Part shown: positions 1 through 12,572 of the stretch, in pieces
How positions within the stretch are numbered: position 1 is the first letter of the stretch
Layout of the letters: each line of letters starts with the position of its first letter
Origin: Oscheius onirici
Lineage: Eukaryota; Nematoda; Chromadorea; Rhabditida; Rhabditidae
Reading direction: 5' to 3'
Length of the DNA: 64,000 nt
Assembly (NCBI GenBank): GCA_932521025.1
Contig: OW051470.1
Location: forward strand, 6,434,501-6,498,500
Position numbers and translations under genes: made by a program
Notes under the pieces: generated by a model
Databases searched by the model: none
Seen by the model: the letters and a program-made list of their open reading frames with translations, nothing else
What the model was told of the DNA's origin: nothing

Positions 1-1579
1 AAAAATATGCATTCTTAGACTCAGAATAAGTGGTCGAGAAACTCTTCTGGCCGACCAAATGGCCATCGGAAAGGATCGTCGTCGATTCATCGTCATTTCA
101 ATCTTTGACTTTTCACTGGCAACTCTGTTATGGCTCATCTATACTGTGAGTTCGAGCAGATTTGATCGGAACCTGAAATCTAGGTGACCAAAGGAGACGA
201 CTGGCTAAAGATTCTCAAGGCGGAGGTCAACATTTTCTCTCCCGACTTCATTCATCTGTCTCTCTTCGATGTGGTGCTCTGCGCCTTCTTCCGAATGGTA
301 AGTATATCTAGTAGAATTTCAATAGAACAATTCAGCTCGTTCTCATCGTTTTCTATGCCGTTCTAGTAGTCAAACTTTGGTCTCCCGTCGCCATAACCAC
401 CACGATCTCCTCTCTATTCCTTATAGCCAAGGTCCTAATGTACTTCAATCACGAGCGGAATGGATTGATACAGTATCTCTTAATTCTGACCTCATTCTCT
501 GTCGCCTGGTTCGAGTTGTGGCTCATGCCTTTCAAGGTGTTGCGGAGGGAGAGAGGAAGATGTGAGTAGAGTGCGAAATTTTCTTATTCTCTTTCAGATT
601 CTCGTCATCATGACTCCGAATACGACGATGACGATTATGAACGACCAGTTCAGTCGGCCAGGTCACGACCAGTCAATCGGTCTGTGAATCGACTCCAGGG
701 AAGAGGTCAATTCATGTCGACTGACGACGAGCACAATGACTTCCGTTCAGCTCTCGAATTCTCATCTGGTAAAAGAGAATACTTTTACAATTGACGTGTT
801 TGTAGACGAGGAAGGCAGACGACGATCTCAAGACAATCAGATTCCGGCCATGATGAAGGAGATTTACGAGAAGGCTATTCATGATGCCGAGAATCGAGTC
901 AACATTCTTCTGCTCGAAGCTAAACGAGGAAACTGGAAGGTTCTTCGATCAGAGAATCCGATTGTGAGTACAGAATCTTTCTCAAATTTATCCAGAATTA
1001 GGTACTCCAAGGACCGGATCAGTCGTTTTTCATCTCTGCCGATTTCAAGTGTCTACCGCAAACACTTTTCGAGGCTATTTGGAAGGATTCGCTCAAATGG
1101 AATCCACAGATTTTGCAAGCAAAAGTGAGTAACTTGACTGTCCTTATAATACTTTTCAGTCTCTCCTACCCATCGATACCAGAACGGAACTCTTCTATTC
1201 GGTCAGTGCTCCGGCCATGAAGGGATACATCTCCTCGAGAGACTTTCTCGACGTCCGTCGAATCAGTTCCGATCCAGAAAGTGGTCTCTATTCGGGTCTG
1301 TTTGTCTCGGTCGAGTCTCCCCTGGTCCCGCCTAATCAGAACAAGAAGATTGTCAGGTTAGTACTCGTTCTCACAAGAGTAATGTATTTCAGAGGAATCA
1401 ATGGCCCATCAGTCTTCCGGGTAATCGGCTCAGATACGGACTGTAGTCTGGAATGGATCATGAAGACTGATCTCAAAGGAGGTCTCCCGAAAAGACTCGT
1501 CCAGTCCTCAATGGTCTCCTACTTCTGCGAACATATGGATCGACTCCGTAAACATATCGAAACTCTTTCCAACCCTTAA
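1..1579 (+). CDS. stard3: StAR-related lipid transfer protein 3 (MENTAL + START), 5' end outside window
   Basis: Late-endosomal cholesterol-binding membrane protein that carries sterol at membrane contacts. Exons read 1(open)–145, 184–297, 336–561, 598–768, 806–963, 1002–1124, 1160–1356 and 1393–1579. The first three encode hydrophobic helices of the MENTAL domain (RRRFIVISIFDFSLATLLW, then LVLIVFYAVLVVKLWSPVA, ending FELWLMPFKVLRRER), which anchors the protein and binds cholesterol. An acidic/Arg linker (EYDDDDYERP) follows, then a START lipid-binding domain (from about VNILLLEAKRGNWKV to the C-terminal helix FCEHMDRLRKHIETL). The reading frame is open to base 1, so the N-terminus and probably the first transmembrane helix lie upstream. 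All joins keep frame with GT–AG introns of 35–40 nt. The combination of MENTAL and START is specific to STARD3, so the call is firm. It ends 86 bp before a DNA element that separates it from the convergent dex-1 gene. Confidence 0.9.
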
Positions 1580-1664
1580 GATTATTTCACGTCTCTGTCA
1601 CAGGTATTGAATCCTTACCGGTTCTTCTAGACCCCTTGCCCTGTAAATAGATTCTATCTGTATA

Positions 1665-2385
1665 CAGTGCACCACATAATTATAAAACGCACCCAAAAAA
1701 ACACGCACCCCTGTTGAATTTTCAAAAAACTGAACGAATCAGACTACCGGGGACACTTGCAACGTGTAACTTTGCCATTTACGTAAATTAATTGTCATTA
1801 AAACTGCCTTTTTCAACTGATTGGAGCTCCCGTTCTCCCTTCAAAGGCAACTCAACTCTGGCACAAGAAAATCGCTTCTTTTTCATCCCTCTCCACTCCA
1901 TCCTTCCAAACCGAACTTTTTGGAAAATGTCAGGGGCTGTATTGTACTCAAAATCTATGCATTAGACAAGATACATCGAGACTTGAAAGAGCGCAGGTCC
2001 GCAGTCATCGCTGCACGGCGCCGATCCGACCAGAATTTGACTGAGAGTCTCGGTCTGAGCTTGGATAGTCGAATATTCGAGCTGATTCACCGTTACAGGA
2101 CTGCAACCGATTATTAAGCTCAAAATGCCCCTGAAACGTTTGAGTTTTTGTAAGTAAACCGTCGTTTTTCCTGGGTGCGTTTATAATTATGTGGATTGGC
2201 CAAAGTCACTTTTCTGCAAAAATAACCAAAGAATTTTTTCGAAACGTGTTATCCAAATTTGCATCATATGCTCAAATATGTAATCACATTTGACATCTTT
2301 TTCATCTTTGAGGTAAAAGACGAACCCATTTTTTGACCCGTCTGCCAATTTTTTTGGGTGCGTTTTATAATTACGTGGAGCACTG
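1665..2385. mobile_element. Tc1/mariner-type non-autonomous element, TA-flanked
   Basis: The left end starts CAGTGCACCACATAATTATA and continues AAACGCACCC. The right end is its inverse (GGGTGCG, TTATAATTACGTGG, GCACTG). Both ends are bordered by TA, and CAGTG termini plus a TA target site are typical of Tc1-like elements. At 2172–2194 there is an extra internal copy of the right terminus (TGGGTGCGTTTATAATTATG), so the unit may be a shorter element of about 530 bp with a further 190 bp and a second end attached. The only sizeable internal open frame (1821–2117) shows no DDE transposase signature. It lies between two convergent genes. Confidence 0.75.
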
Positions 2386-2474
2386 TAGAACGATAAATAT
2401 TTATTACGTTGAGCAGCCTTGCACACTCTTACCCATAGTGTTATCCCTGAAGAAGCTCGATCTCAGTCTCGCGG

Positions 2475-5400
2475 TCAATATCGCCATTGGAACGAAGCCG
2501 GTCCGTTCGTGATAGGAATTCTGGTCGTCCCTTGCGCACTTCTTGTCGTCAAAGCTGTCGAGCGTGTCGCCTGTCCCCAGACTTTGTCATAATCGTCGAC
2601 TCGGCTGTTGTTTCTTCGCTTCTTCCACATTGCCACAATGACCACGACCAGCACGATCCAGATGATGCAAAGAGCGCCGGGAAGACCGAACCACAGATCT
2701 GAAACAATGTAAGTCTTTTGCCAAATAAAGCTAGAACACTTTTAATTTCAAGCAAAATCTTACACAAGTTTGAAAGATTCTCCTGTGCTTCCTTGACAAC
2801 GGTAATGTTTCGAAGAGTGGTAATTGTTTCGGTAGCTGGAGAAGCAGTGACAATGAGAGGTCGCTTAGTGGGAGGAGTAGTTTGAGTCGGAATCCACGTC
2901 TGCATAACGAAAGGAGTCTCTCCAATCTCCCTGACTTCTTCCGGATCGACTGGCGGCAGTCCTTCCAGAGAGGGCAGAAGAATCTCTCTGGTCAGATCAA
3001 TAACTGGAAGAGAGGAGCGAATCTCGCAATGGAATCCGTCTCCAACAAGTCCTTCTTTACAAATACAACTGGGACGAGAGGCTTTGACCTGACAGGTGGC
3101 GTCTGGAGAACATGGACGATGGAAATGTTCCTGACATTGTTCAAGAGCTTGGCATATAGATCCGTTCTTGTAATAGCCAGTGACACAGCGGCATTCGTAA
3201 CCTCCATCCAAGTTGATACATTCTGAATGTTCACCACAGATGACTATCTCCGAGGAACATTCGTCGATGTCTAGGTTATTATTAAGCATGTTAAAAGAAG
3301 ACCTACCCTCGTTACAAAAAGGTCCATCCCAACCAGCATCACACTTTCCGTTGGAACAGATACCAGTGACTGGGTCACAGGGAAGATTTCCCGCACAGTG
3401 GCAGGTTCCCTGACAGGCGAAACCCCATCTTCCGGCGGAACATTCTAAATATTCTATACTCTTGAATCATTTGTAAGTTACCTTGATCACATAGAGGAGA
3501 TCGCGTCCGACCAGGAGGACATGGGACCAGCTGGGAATCCACTCGCATCATCCATCTTCCAGGCCGACCCACATTTGACTGGCTTGTGAGAGTGTCAGAG
3601 GGCAATTCCACAGATTCAGTCGATGAATAGATACCTCGAATTACGGTAATGAACAAAGTGCAATTCTTACCAGCCCATGCGCCTTTAGCTTCAACTTTGT
3701 CATAGATCAGAGTAAGCAACGTTGTGTTGTCGTCAGTGGCTAAGACGGCTTGGAATGAGTTTACCTGAACATGCTTGTTCGCCTTCCATAAAGTGTGCTC
3801 ACATTGGCACTGCCAGCTTGTCTGATCCGGTCGAAAGTGAAAACGTGAAGATACTTCGGCCTGAATCCTTCCAGTCCATACTGTGTGCTGGCTGTGACAG
3901 AAGCTCGAGACAGAACTGAGGATCCAACCTCGTCAGAATCTGGTGAGCTTTGTATTTACAAAATTTTAAGAACATACCGTTGACCAGTGTGTACGCAACG
4001 AGTCCCTCCCTTGCATAATCCATCTGGGAATGAAGGGCAAGAATCAGTGGTCGAGAGGTTCGACCAGGATTCTCTATCAGTCCATGTGTCATGGAGTCGA
4101 AGGAAATGACTCCATTAGAAGAAATGAAAACAGCTCTATAAGATTGTCCGAAATATTTGATGGGATGAGCGAGAGCGATGGCAGTTGAAGATTCAGCAGC
4201 CCTTGTGATTACGATAGAATCGTTCGCAATCGGATACATTGTTGTTTCTGGAAGATTTATATAGAAATGTTTGAATCTTATTTTACCATGACACTCGAGA
4301 CCATCTCCTACAAATCCGTCAATACACTTGCAGTCGAAAGAGCCCGGCTCATTGGTACACTTGGCAGCCGGATGACAGGGCTCGATCATACACTCGTTGA
4401 CGTCAGTGCAGTTGGCTCCTTCGGAAAGTCTCTCGTAGCCAGAGTGACATTCGCATTCGAAGCCACCAACCTAACAAGTTTACATTTTTAAATGGAAAGA
4501 AAACTCACAGTATTGCTGCACTTTGCGTTCTGTCCACAAGCATTGCGATCTCGGCATTCATCAATATCTGAAAGGTGTTATTAGAATGGAAAAACAGCTC
4601 ACCTTTGCAGTTGTCTCGAGAGTCGAAGCCTTCTTTACACTCACAACGATATGTTCCAGGCTCGTTGATACACTGCACTCCCTCGTTGTGGCCACAGGGC
4701 GAGTTAGCACACTCGTCAATGTCTGAAAAACTAGTCAAAAAGAAAAGTAAAAAAAAACCTTGGCAAGTGTTCTGGACGAAACCGAATCCTTGCTGACATT
4801 CACAGTCATAACTGCCATGGGTGTTTCGACAGATTGAATTGTCACCACAAAGCGCAGAGTCTTCACACTCGTCCACGTCAGTACAGCTAGAAAAATGCAA
4901 ATAAGAAAAGCATACTCTCACCTCAATCCGTCTCCTTCAAACCCGGATCTACATTGACACTGTTCATTGACACATTCTGCATTCTTATGACAAAAGTCAC
5001 AAGTCGATGTAGGCAACGGCACGGGATTGATTTCTTCTTGAACTACAGCAGCTGCTCTGACGGTCGGAGTCGTACTGGGTCTCGCAGTTGTAGTTGTTCT
5101 TCTCGATACTGGTGCTTTTCTCGTGGTTGTGGTGGTTTGTCGGCCAATAGAGGGACGAACTGGAACACTGGGCACTTCGAAGACCTCCTTGGGTGGTGGA
5201 GCTCCTTTACAAGCCTTTCTCTCATCGTCATACTCGAAACAAAGACAGAGGAAAGCACCAGCCGTGTTCACACAATCTGGTTGTTCAGCTGGACATGCTC
5301 CTTCCGACTGACATTCGTCCAGATCGTCCTCACATGCAGGACCAGTCCAACCGGGAGAACAAGTGCCGGAAGGACATCTTCCAGTTTCTTGATCGCACGG

Positions 5401-7477
5401 ATCTCCTCCGTCACAATGACAACTTCTATGGCAGTCATTGGACCAATGGGATGTAGCACAGCTCTCCACACATTCGAGTCCACGGTAGCCGGCACCGCAG
5501 AGAAATATCTGGAACATTCTTTGAGCTCTTTTGATACAAATCTACCTGCTGGTCGTTGACCTGGAAGAGCCATTCTCCCGGAATTCCAATGTCACTTCGT
5601 TCTCCTATCAAAAAGGCTTCTGGTGTACCACCATCGGGCAGTGTGTAAGAGTAGTTTCTTCCGGCAAATCCGGCCTATAATTTGCTATTTATAGAGTCCA
5701 AGTCAAACTTACAAAGGCCAAAACTCCGGGAGTGAGTCTACTGTACACGAAATGAGCGAAAGTCTGAGAATCTCCAACGATCAGAGCCATTTGGAACAGA
5801 CTCTTAGGGTCCTAAACGATTGAAACTCGAATCCCTTCTCATTTGATACTACCTCCATCTCCCAGGTGACTATCAGCACGCTTCTGACTCTAAATCTGGC
5901 TCCATATCTGTACTGGATGTTGACTTCATTGTGTGCCAGATTGACTATGTCAACATCTGCAAAATACCCTTCAGAATTCAGACTTTCAAAATATCCGACC
6001 GTCAGTCTCTCTGTACATAACTTTGGTGGCTTTGTTGGCCGACCAGAAAATGGCAATAGTGGGATCAGCAGCGGGTAGCCGTGGCACAGGGATTCCGTCT
6101 CGGAAGGCCAGACTCCCATCCCGTCGGATCTGGAAAAGGCTTGCTTGTTTGTCTTCCTGTGCGGTGTGCTTTGGTGGGACATCCGTCTGTTTGCATGGGT
6201 CATTAGGTAAGAAATAGGTACCGAGAAGTCAATTAGGTGATAAAGTGACCGACTTCTTTCGAAAACACGCCTTTTTGGGATTACGACCCGCTTTCGTCGG
6301 TTATGTCTTTCCCCTCTAGAAAGTTCCCGAAGACCTTCTTGATTCACTTATGAAAGCGAGATGATTGCGGATAATTTAGGGTCGCGAGACATATCATTTC
6401 AGAACAGGATTTTCTGCGACAAATCCGAAAGGAATCTGCCGACCTGGTGCTAACTGATTTACAATCACATCTCCAATATTAAGCCGTAGAGAATGCGCGA
6501 CTTCTTATCAAAACCGTGTCTCCGGCAACAAAAAAGTGGGAGATTGGATTGAGCGCGAAGGGAGAAAGTGGGAGAATAACTGACTAAAAGGGAGAGTAAA
6601 GTGGTCAACGAATTAGGTTTATGCTAATGTGGAGCGATACTTGGACTGAGGCAATGTGACGGGTCATTAAAGGAGAGGGTTACTTCTGACGGCTTCTCTT
6701 GAAAACCAAACTTTTCCGAATCCAGACGAAAGAGTCACTGAGAGCTCGTTACAGGAATAAAGAGTTTCTTGGTTTCATTTACAGTGTTAAGTTGTGAGAA
6801 ACCGAAAATGTTGCATCATGAGTTTTCAGTAAGAAGGTCAATAGGTACATTCCTGTTGAAAATACTGTATGTTATGGCAAGGTCAGAACTTACAGAACAC
6901 GAGGTCTTACATTCTGATATCCAGCTTGAGACAGCCTGTTGTTTTACGAACTCTTTCCAATAGAAAACGTTGTTCAGACATTATGAAATGGTTACATTTT
7001 CAGATTGGAAGTTTCACTTCAAAGTATTTCCTAACTAGCCAGACATGGATCAATCTCAAAGGTGGTATTTGGAGACAAAAGAAACCAGTCGACGTCGCGT
7101 GAGGACACGCTCCGTCGGTGGTTCCGGACTGACCGTTAAAATAGACTCACATAGATTGTGTCGTATTGTTCTCCCAAAAAAGTGACCGGATGTTCGAGAG
7201 CATAGGGCTCGCTGTCGCGTTGGACTAGTAAATCTCCTCGATCAGTTCCGAAAGGATACAGACGAGCAGAGAAAATGTACGGGACGGACGCATTGAATTC
7301 TAGCTGACGACGAAGACGACCGGAAGATAAAGAAGAGGCTGACGATATTGAGAAAAAAGGGAGAAGAAGGGCGACGACGAGAAGCATCGTCGTCCCGTCG
7401 ACCGGGAGAAAGACCATCCATCGACCCCGCCCACCATCTCGCCTCGGGCTGTAATCAGCCTGATTCGCGCGCAGCAA
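2475..7477 (-). CDS. dex-1: DEX-1-like transmembrane protein with nidogen (NIDO) and EGF domains
   Basis: Apical matrix-type membrane protein. Exon 1 (7151–7477) has a hydrophobic leader (MLLVVALLLPFFSISSASS, Met at 7387) and starts a NIDO domain (RLYPFGTDRGD). After an unusually long 0.96-kb intron, exons 6000–6186, 5853–5956, 5713–5811 and about 5547–5674 complete it (TIAIFWSANKATKVMYRE, LIVTWEMEV, MALIVGDSQTFAHFVY, GIPGEWLFQV). EGF modules follow, several of the calcium-binding DIDEC/DVDEC type, with a Thr-rich linker. A second NIDO-like segment (IKYFGQSYRAVFISSNGVI) is at about 3800–4330, then more EGF modules. A transmembrane helix (GALCIIWIVLVVVIVAMW) and a basic tail end in QWRY. Two NIDO domains, EGF repeats and one C-terminal helix match nematode DEX-1, which acts in dendrite anchoring and epithelial shaping. 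A poly(A) signal (minus strand) is at 2400–2405. The start could be 7477, 7417 or 7387; the last sits nearest the leader. Middle EGF exon borders were not all resolved. Confidence 0.82.
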
Positions 7478-10460
7478 CTAGCCGAAACACAATGGGATCC
7501 ATGCAAATCAGCTCCCGTGTTAGCACCTCGTTCTTGACCGGATGAGACTGACTTCTGAAAATACCTTCTGTACAGTTTTGTTAATCTCACAAGCAATTGA
7601 AGTCAGCTTGCTGTAAATTGATATTCAATGATTCGGGAAGTGACAGAGAAGACTTGGAACTCAGAAACTCTGATGCTTCTCAGACTATGGATGTTCAGGA
7701 CTCAAACAAGCAAAGTAGGACACAATGTCTTGTCTGGAACCACAAGAAGTCAAAGGAGTCGAGGGAACAAAAACTTGTTGCAAAATTGACTAATTAAAAA
7801 ATCGTTTTCTTGGAAAACATCAAGAGAACTATTTGTATTTGAGAACCGCTAAGAACTATTTGTCATAGAACTTAAGAAATAGAACTTATTATACAACGAA
7901 ATACAACTGTTATTCTCCATCTTCATAATTGACTAGAACCGCAATGTTATAGAACTGTTACGAAACAGAACCAAAGAGAAACTCTTTACTATGGCTTGTC
8001 CTAACATGTCTGAGTTCTACTTGATTCCATTTCTATGAAGTTACAGTTCTACTTCATAACAAGTCTATTAAAAACAGTTCTGTTTCATAGCGGTACCGAG
8101 ATTTCTTAAAAGTTTGCAAAGCATTTCCGGAGCGCATTATGCCCTCTCTCTTATGGAATGTTTGCGTACGTGTTTCCATTGCGAGAGAATGACCGAGCGA
8201 CCTGAACAGCAAATAAGGTGTTCTGTCAAAAGTCGACTATCCATAACCACAACATTTTTTCTAAACGGTGTTCCCTCTCACATAAATCCGTCAGTTCCGG
8301 GGGAATACCTTATCAGTGACGCAAGTTGACAGACGGCCACTCGTAGGAGGCCAAAGCCTCTTCGCGCAGTCTTCAGACCCTTCGTGTACTCTGTTGACCT
8401 CTTTTCGGACCACACCTGGTCATCAAACTGACTCATTTGTTTGTCTTGACGCATGAGCATTTTGCAACATCTTGACGACATTCAATGTCATTCTGGTTGG
8501 CTTCGTACTCACGGCATCTTTTCTGGAGACTCCTGCCAAGCCAGTTGGCAATAACAGCTAAATCTATGGTTTGGTGGGACAAATCCTGCTGCGGCTTCGA
8601 TTCAAAAACGAAAGTTTTTTTCTATTTTCCAACTGAAAAAGGTTGTCTAGATGTGCAACTGAATCTTAGTTTTCCTTGACATGTTGAACGCGTTAGATTT
8701 TTAGATTGGACACACTGTCCTGGTACAGAATACACATTGCAAATTCACTCCCAGTCCTATAAGATCCCTTGATCATTGGGGAGAGTATTTTCCCAGCATT
8801 CTTTTCACCCAGCAGTTCAAAGAATGACTCAATAAACTCTTCCTCGTTTTGCAGCCAATCCGAACCACAAACACAGACGTCTTCCATTAATGTTCTTTGC
8901 GGAAGCGTCGATCATACCTTCCCGTCTTTCTCTCTCTCTCGACTCTCGTTTGATTTGCATATCGTCGAGAACGGGTCGTCTGCCAAATCGCGGTTGATAA
9001 ACGATGTGCGAAGCACATTCCAAAACAGAAAATGCGGGGTAAGAGACTTTTTCTCAAAAAGTGATCCCTGGCTGCAACAATCTCTGTCCAAATGAAATTG
9101 GCGGCTATTCCCCGGGGCGTCGCTTGAATTCATTTGTCCTCCAGACTCGCAACTCTTTCCAGACCTTTTCTGATCTCTCGGTCACTTCGTCGCCAGCTCG
9201 TAAAACTTCTTGTTCGCAACACGAATCTCTCTGCTTTTTCAGCGAGATTTCGATACATTCTGACCCGATATCATCTAGTTATTCCAGCTAATCTGAAACT
9301 ACAATCGGCCGCCAAACCCCAACGCGCGACTCGGCCCAGTAAATTCAATTCGATTGTTGTCTCAGCCCTTTTTTCAAATTTTGTACTTTTCAAATTTCGT
9401 CCTTCAAACGTAGTTTCTCAGACCAAGTTTTTGTTAGTGTTTGTCTGCTTGAACTGTACAAAACTGAACCTACTTCTAGAAGTTTCCAAAAATCTCCATC
9501 TAAAGTAAGAAACCTCTCCAATCCTGCTAGAACAGTCTTTAATTGTGGCAACAGTTCCCGATCTAAAGAGTCACGAAAGCCCATAAAACAGCGACGGAAT
9601 ACCCGTTAAGTGTGTTAAATTTTATGACTGGTTTGTGTTTTTGACCGCCAGGAGTCAACTAGAGAGATTCCGTCCCTTTGTCCGTTGTCCTGATTTCCAC
9701 TACTGACAACCAACAATTAGCTCGTTTCTCTTGCATGACCCATACCATAAAAGAGTTGTTGCGTGTTTGTACTCTGACTGACTTATTCAATAGACAGAAG
9801 ATCACTCCCTTTCTCTGAGAGATACGAGAGAGCAAGCCGACGGGACAGGAGGACAACTGACACTGCTCTCAGCATTGATCCGCATAGATACCCTCGAGGC
9901 CAATCAGTGATACCTGCGACTTCTATTGTAACCTCAAAATTCACTCTTTCCCGAGAATGTCAATTGCCACACGGAGTTCCTCTTTTACATAAATTTCATT
10001 TAATCATTTTCCATTTTGAAGTGATTGACTCAACAGAGTCATTCGTCATTCTCCCAACCTCGAACAATCTCGAACATGCTCAACAACATGGATGTTTTCT
10101 CTCAACCTATACACCTATTCCTACTCTATTCCTATTTATCCCTAGATGTCTCCATTTCTCAGTTTCTCGAAACTTAATTTAATTTCATGAAACTTCTTAT
10201 AAAGCCAAAAAAGTCTATTACATGGCAACTTTTCATCTTGTAACTGAAGCAACATGCTTTCTGCCGATTACTTAAACATTATTCATTTCAACTGTCATTC
10301 TTCAAAAATGTCTGCACAAATCTAGAATCTTGCCCAGGTTCTTGTTTTTCTACATTTCCTGGTTCTTTCCTTGTTTCCTAGTGTTTCTCATTCTCTAGTC
10401 GGAAACTATCACTACCACTTGAAAAAACACTAACATGCGAGAAAAAGCCTGAGCCGTGTC
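7478..10460. other. 3-kb gene-free stretch upstream of dex-1
   Basis: No frame here shows a recognisable domain or a coherent exon chain. It holds AT-rich patches, a region at about 7830–8100 with loosely repeated and inverted GAAC-rich words (for example GAACTGTTACGAAACAGAAC against GTTCTGTTTCATAGCGG) that may be a decayed element, and an Arg-rich open frame at 9134–9508 with no known match. The most likely role is the promoter and regulatory region of dex-1, which reads leftward from its left edge. Confidence 0.4.
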
Positions 10461-10488
10461 CATATTTATTCACTTGGTTAGTTGGCTT

Positions 10489-11283
10489 CTAGTGACGACG
10501 ACGAGGACAGAGGTTAGGAGTCGATTCGGCATGGGAGGCGGCGTTGATGTTCGAGAAAGAAGCCTCGCTGTAGACTGAGAGGCTTCTCATCGTGGTGGTC
10601 ATCTTCTTCTCCGGATCGAGCACGGCCTTTGCGATCTTGTTGAGACGGGCGATACGCTCACAGAGAGTATCTCCGATGGATCCGCCATCCTTCAGGCACT
10701 TTTCAGCGTCGTTGTGAACCTGCTGAGCTGTCTTGTAGATGGCCAAGAGTTCCTTGTTGCTGTGACGAGACTGAAGTTCGTTGATTCTGTTCAGAAGCTT
10801 CTGGATGACGGGAAGAGCGGTGCGAATGGCACGAGCACGGGTACAGCTCTCTTCGTGATGACTCTCCTTGGGAAGATCTTTCTCCTTGTCACACTCGTAC
10901 AGCGGACACTTTCTCGTACAGACCTTCTTAGTCTTCGGACAGACCTTCTTCGGGAACTTCTTGATACAGATCGGCTGCTCAGGCTTCTTCTCTTCCTCCT
11001 TCTTAACCTCTGGCTCTATATGTCCCTCGATCTCCTTCTCAGCCATTCGTTTGGCCTGCTCCTGGAAGAACTCGGCCACGTCTTGCATGAACTTCTCCCT
11101 CTGGTACTTGCCGCCAGACTCGCTGTAGACGACGAAGCGGAGCTCCGTCTTGGCAATTCCGGGTTGCGGGAAGGTACGACGAATCTTGGCAGCCTTGCGA
11201 GGCAGATCCCTCTTTCGAGAAGTAGAGCTACTGCTCGAACTGCGCTCCTTCCTACGGCTTCGGTCGGTAGAACGAGGCGGCAT
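10489..11283 (-). CDS. Unrecognised basic single-exon protein, 264 aa
   Basis: An intronless frame, unusual in this window where nearly every gene is split. The N-terminus is Ser/Arg-rich (SRRKERSSSSSSTSRKR) like a nuclear or chromatin-associated leader. Then come a predicted helix (FMQDVAEFFQEQAKRMAEKE), a Lys/Glu stretch, and a cysteine cluster (CIKKFPKKVCPKTKKVC followed by CPLYEC). The second half is helical (LPVIQKLLNRINELQSRHS), and the tail ends CPRRRH. A poly(A) signal (AATAAA, minus strand) lies 18 nt past the stop at 10465–10470, which supports expression. Codon use resembles the neighbouring genes. I do not recognise the family. Lack of introns together with basic, Ser-rich composition would fit a germline or sperm chromatin protein or a retrocopy, but that is speculation. 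Confidence 0.7.
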   Translation of the reverse strand: MPPRSTDRSRRKERSSSSSSTSRKRDLPRKAAKIRRTFPQPGIAKTELRFVVYSESGGKYQREKFMQDVAEFFQEQAKRMAEKEIEGHIEPEVKKEEEKKPEQPICIKKFPKKVCPKTKKVCTRKCPLYECDKEKDLPKESHHEESCTRARAIRTALPVIQKLLNRINELQSRHSNKELLAIYKTAQQVHNDAEKCLKDGGSIGDTLCERIARLNKIAKAVLDPEKKMTTTMRSLSVYSEASFSNINAASHAESTPNLCPRRRH

Positions 11284-12572
11284 CCTGACGAGCGCTGGAG
11301 TGCTGTAATAACTCTTTCGAGTTTTTTATAAACTTTCTTCGTAAAATCCCCTAATATTTTTGTTATAACTATTGTTTAACTTTTAACAAAAACGAATGAT
11401 TAAATCTTAATTAGGACGTAGAATTGAAGCAAAGTGATCAGTCTGATCCAATTTCCAAGGTAGATTTGTACCACAAGTGTTGATTCTCGAGAGTCTAGTT
11501 TTTCGACCGTCCGCCAGCCCATTCGGTTGTGATTTATGCTCTTAGAGGAAGAGAGGATGAGGTCAGCGTTTGTCCCTCTCTCACTCGTTATCCCCGTCAC
11601 TTTTCTGCAGAGCTCAATCTGATTATCCAGGTCGATCAGTCTCGCCCCCACAGCCGTGTCCTTTCCTGGTCCACAAAAGTTCCGTATCCTTTCAAAGACG
11701 ACAATTTTTCTTTTGCTTTAGTTATTCTCTAACTCTCTGACTGTAGAACCAACCTCTGGAGTTCCCGACTGGTCCTGACCTCTTGCCAACTGTCCTTGGC
11801 TCCTACTGATTTTTATGTCGACCGGGACGTCATTTGTCTTCGCACGTGTCTCTGACGCAACAGACCTCTTCCAGGAGGCACAATCATAAAGCAACACTAT
11901 TACGTAGCAATCTCCTGCAACAGCTGGTCTCTCAACACCCAGTTCAACAAGTTCTCTCACGACTTTTTATCTTCCTGGCTCCTTCAGGCTTATCACGACA
12001 CTCCCTTTTTTACTCTTTGATCTCGTTCTGTCGATGATGGACGAGAGAGATCTGATCGCGTCTAGCTACAGATGTTCTTGATCGGACCCACGCAACTCTC
12101 ATGAATACGGACATTTGTCTCTTGTCCGCCTCTTCAATTCGCGTTCGGTGAAGTTGTGGATTTAATGGCCACAGATAAGAACACCGGATGCTACTTTCCT
12201 CCTCCCTTCTGTCTCTTCAGCTCTCGTCTCATACTCACTATCACGCAACGTTGTAAATTTTTGTCGACCTCTTTTACAACTTCCTCATTGTTCGACTGTC
12301 TCCATTTCTCTTTTTTTTCGAAATATATCGAACTCACAGACTGAAAAGTCTTTTTTTTCAGTGAACGGAGAAAACATGCCGGCCAAGAACAAAGGGCTCT
12401 CCCATTTCGAAAACTGATCTGTCCCTTATTGAAAAAAGAGTTCGGTTCAGATTACAAGACACCCTCTCTTCCTCTTTGAACTCTTTACCTCCCTTCTCTA
12501 ATCATTTTTGACTCACTCCTTTACGAATTCTGTTTGAGGAAAAGCTCAAAAGATAAGAATTCAGATGTGCTT
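11284..12572. other. Intergenic stretch, divergent promoters
   Basis: About 1.3 kb between the start of a minus-strand gene and the start of a plus-strand gene. Short open frames occur on both strands, but none carries a domain, splice chain or plausible codon pattern. It is pyrimidine-rich on the plus strand toward 12,500. Probably holds the promoters of both flanking genes; no specific motif could be supported. Confidence 0.4.

Noticed and set aside
1821-2117. 98-codon frame inside the Tc1-like element
   Set aside because: No DDE or helix-turn-helix signature, too short for a transposase.
9134-9508. 124-codon Arg-rich frame resembling a mitochondrial presequence
   Set aside because: No globular domain downstream, no splice chain, and frames of this size occur by chance in this stretch.
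10714-11331. 205-codon plus-strand Leu-rich open frame
   Set aside because: Exact antisense of the 264-residue minus-strand protein; composition is that of a shadow frame.
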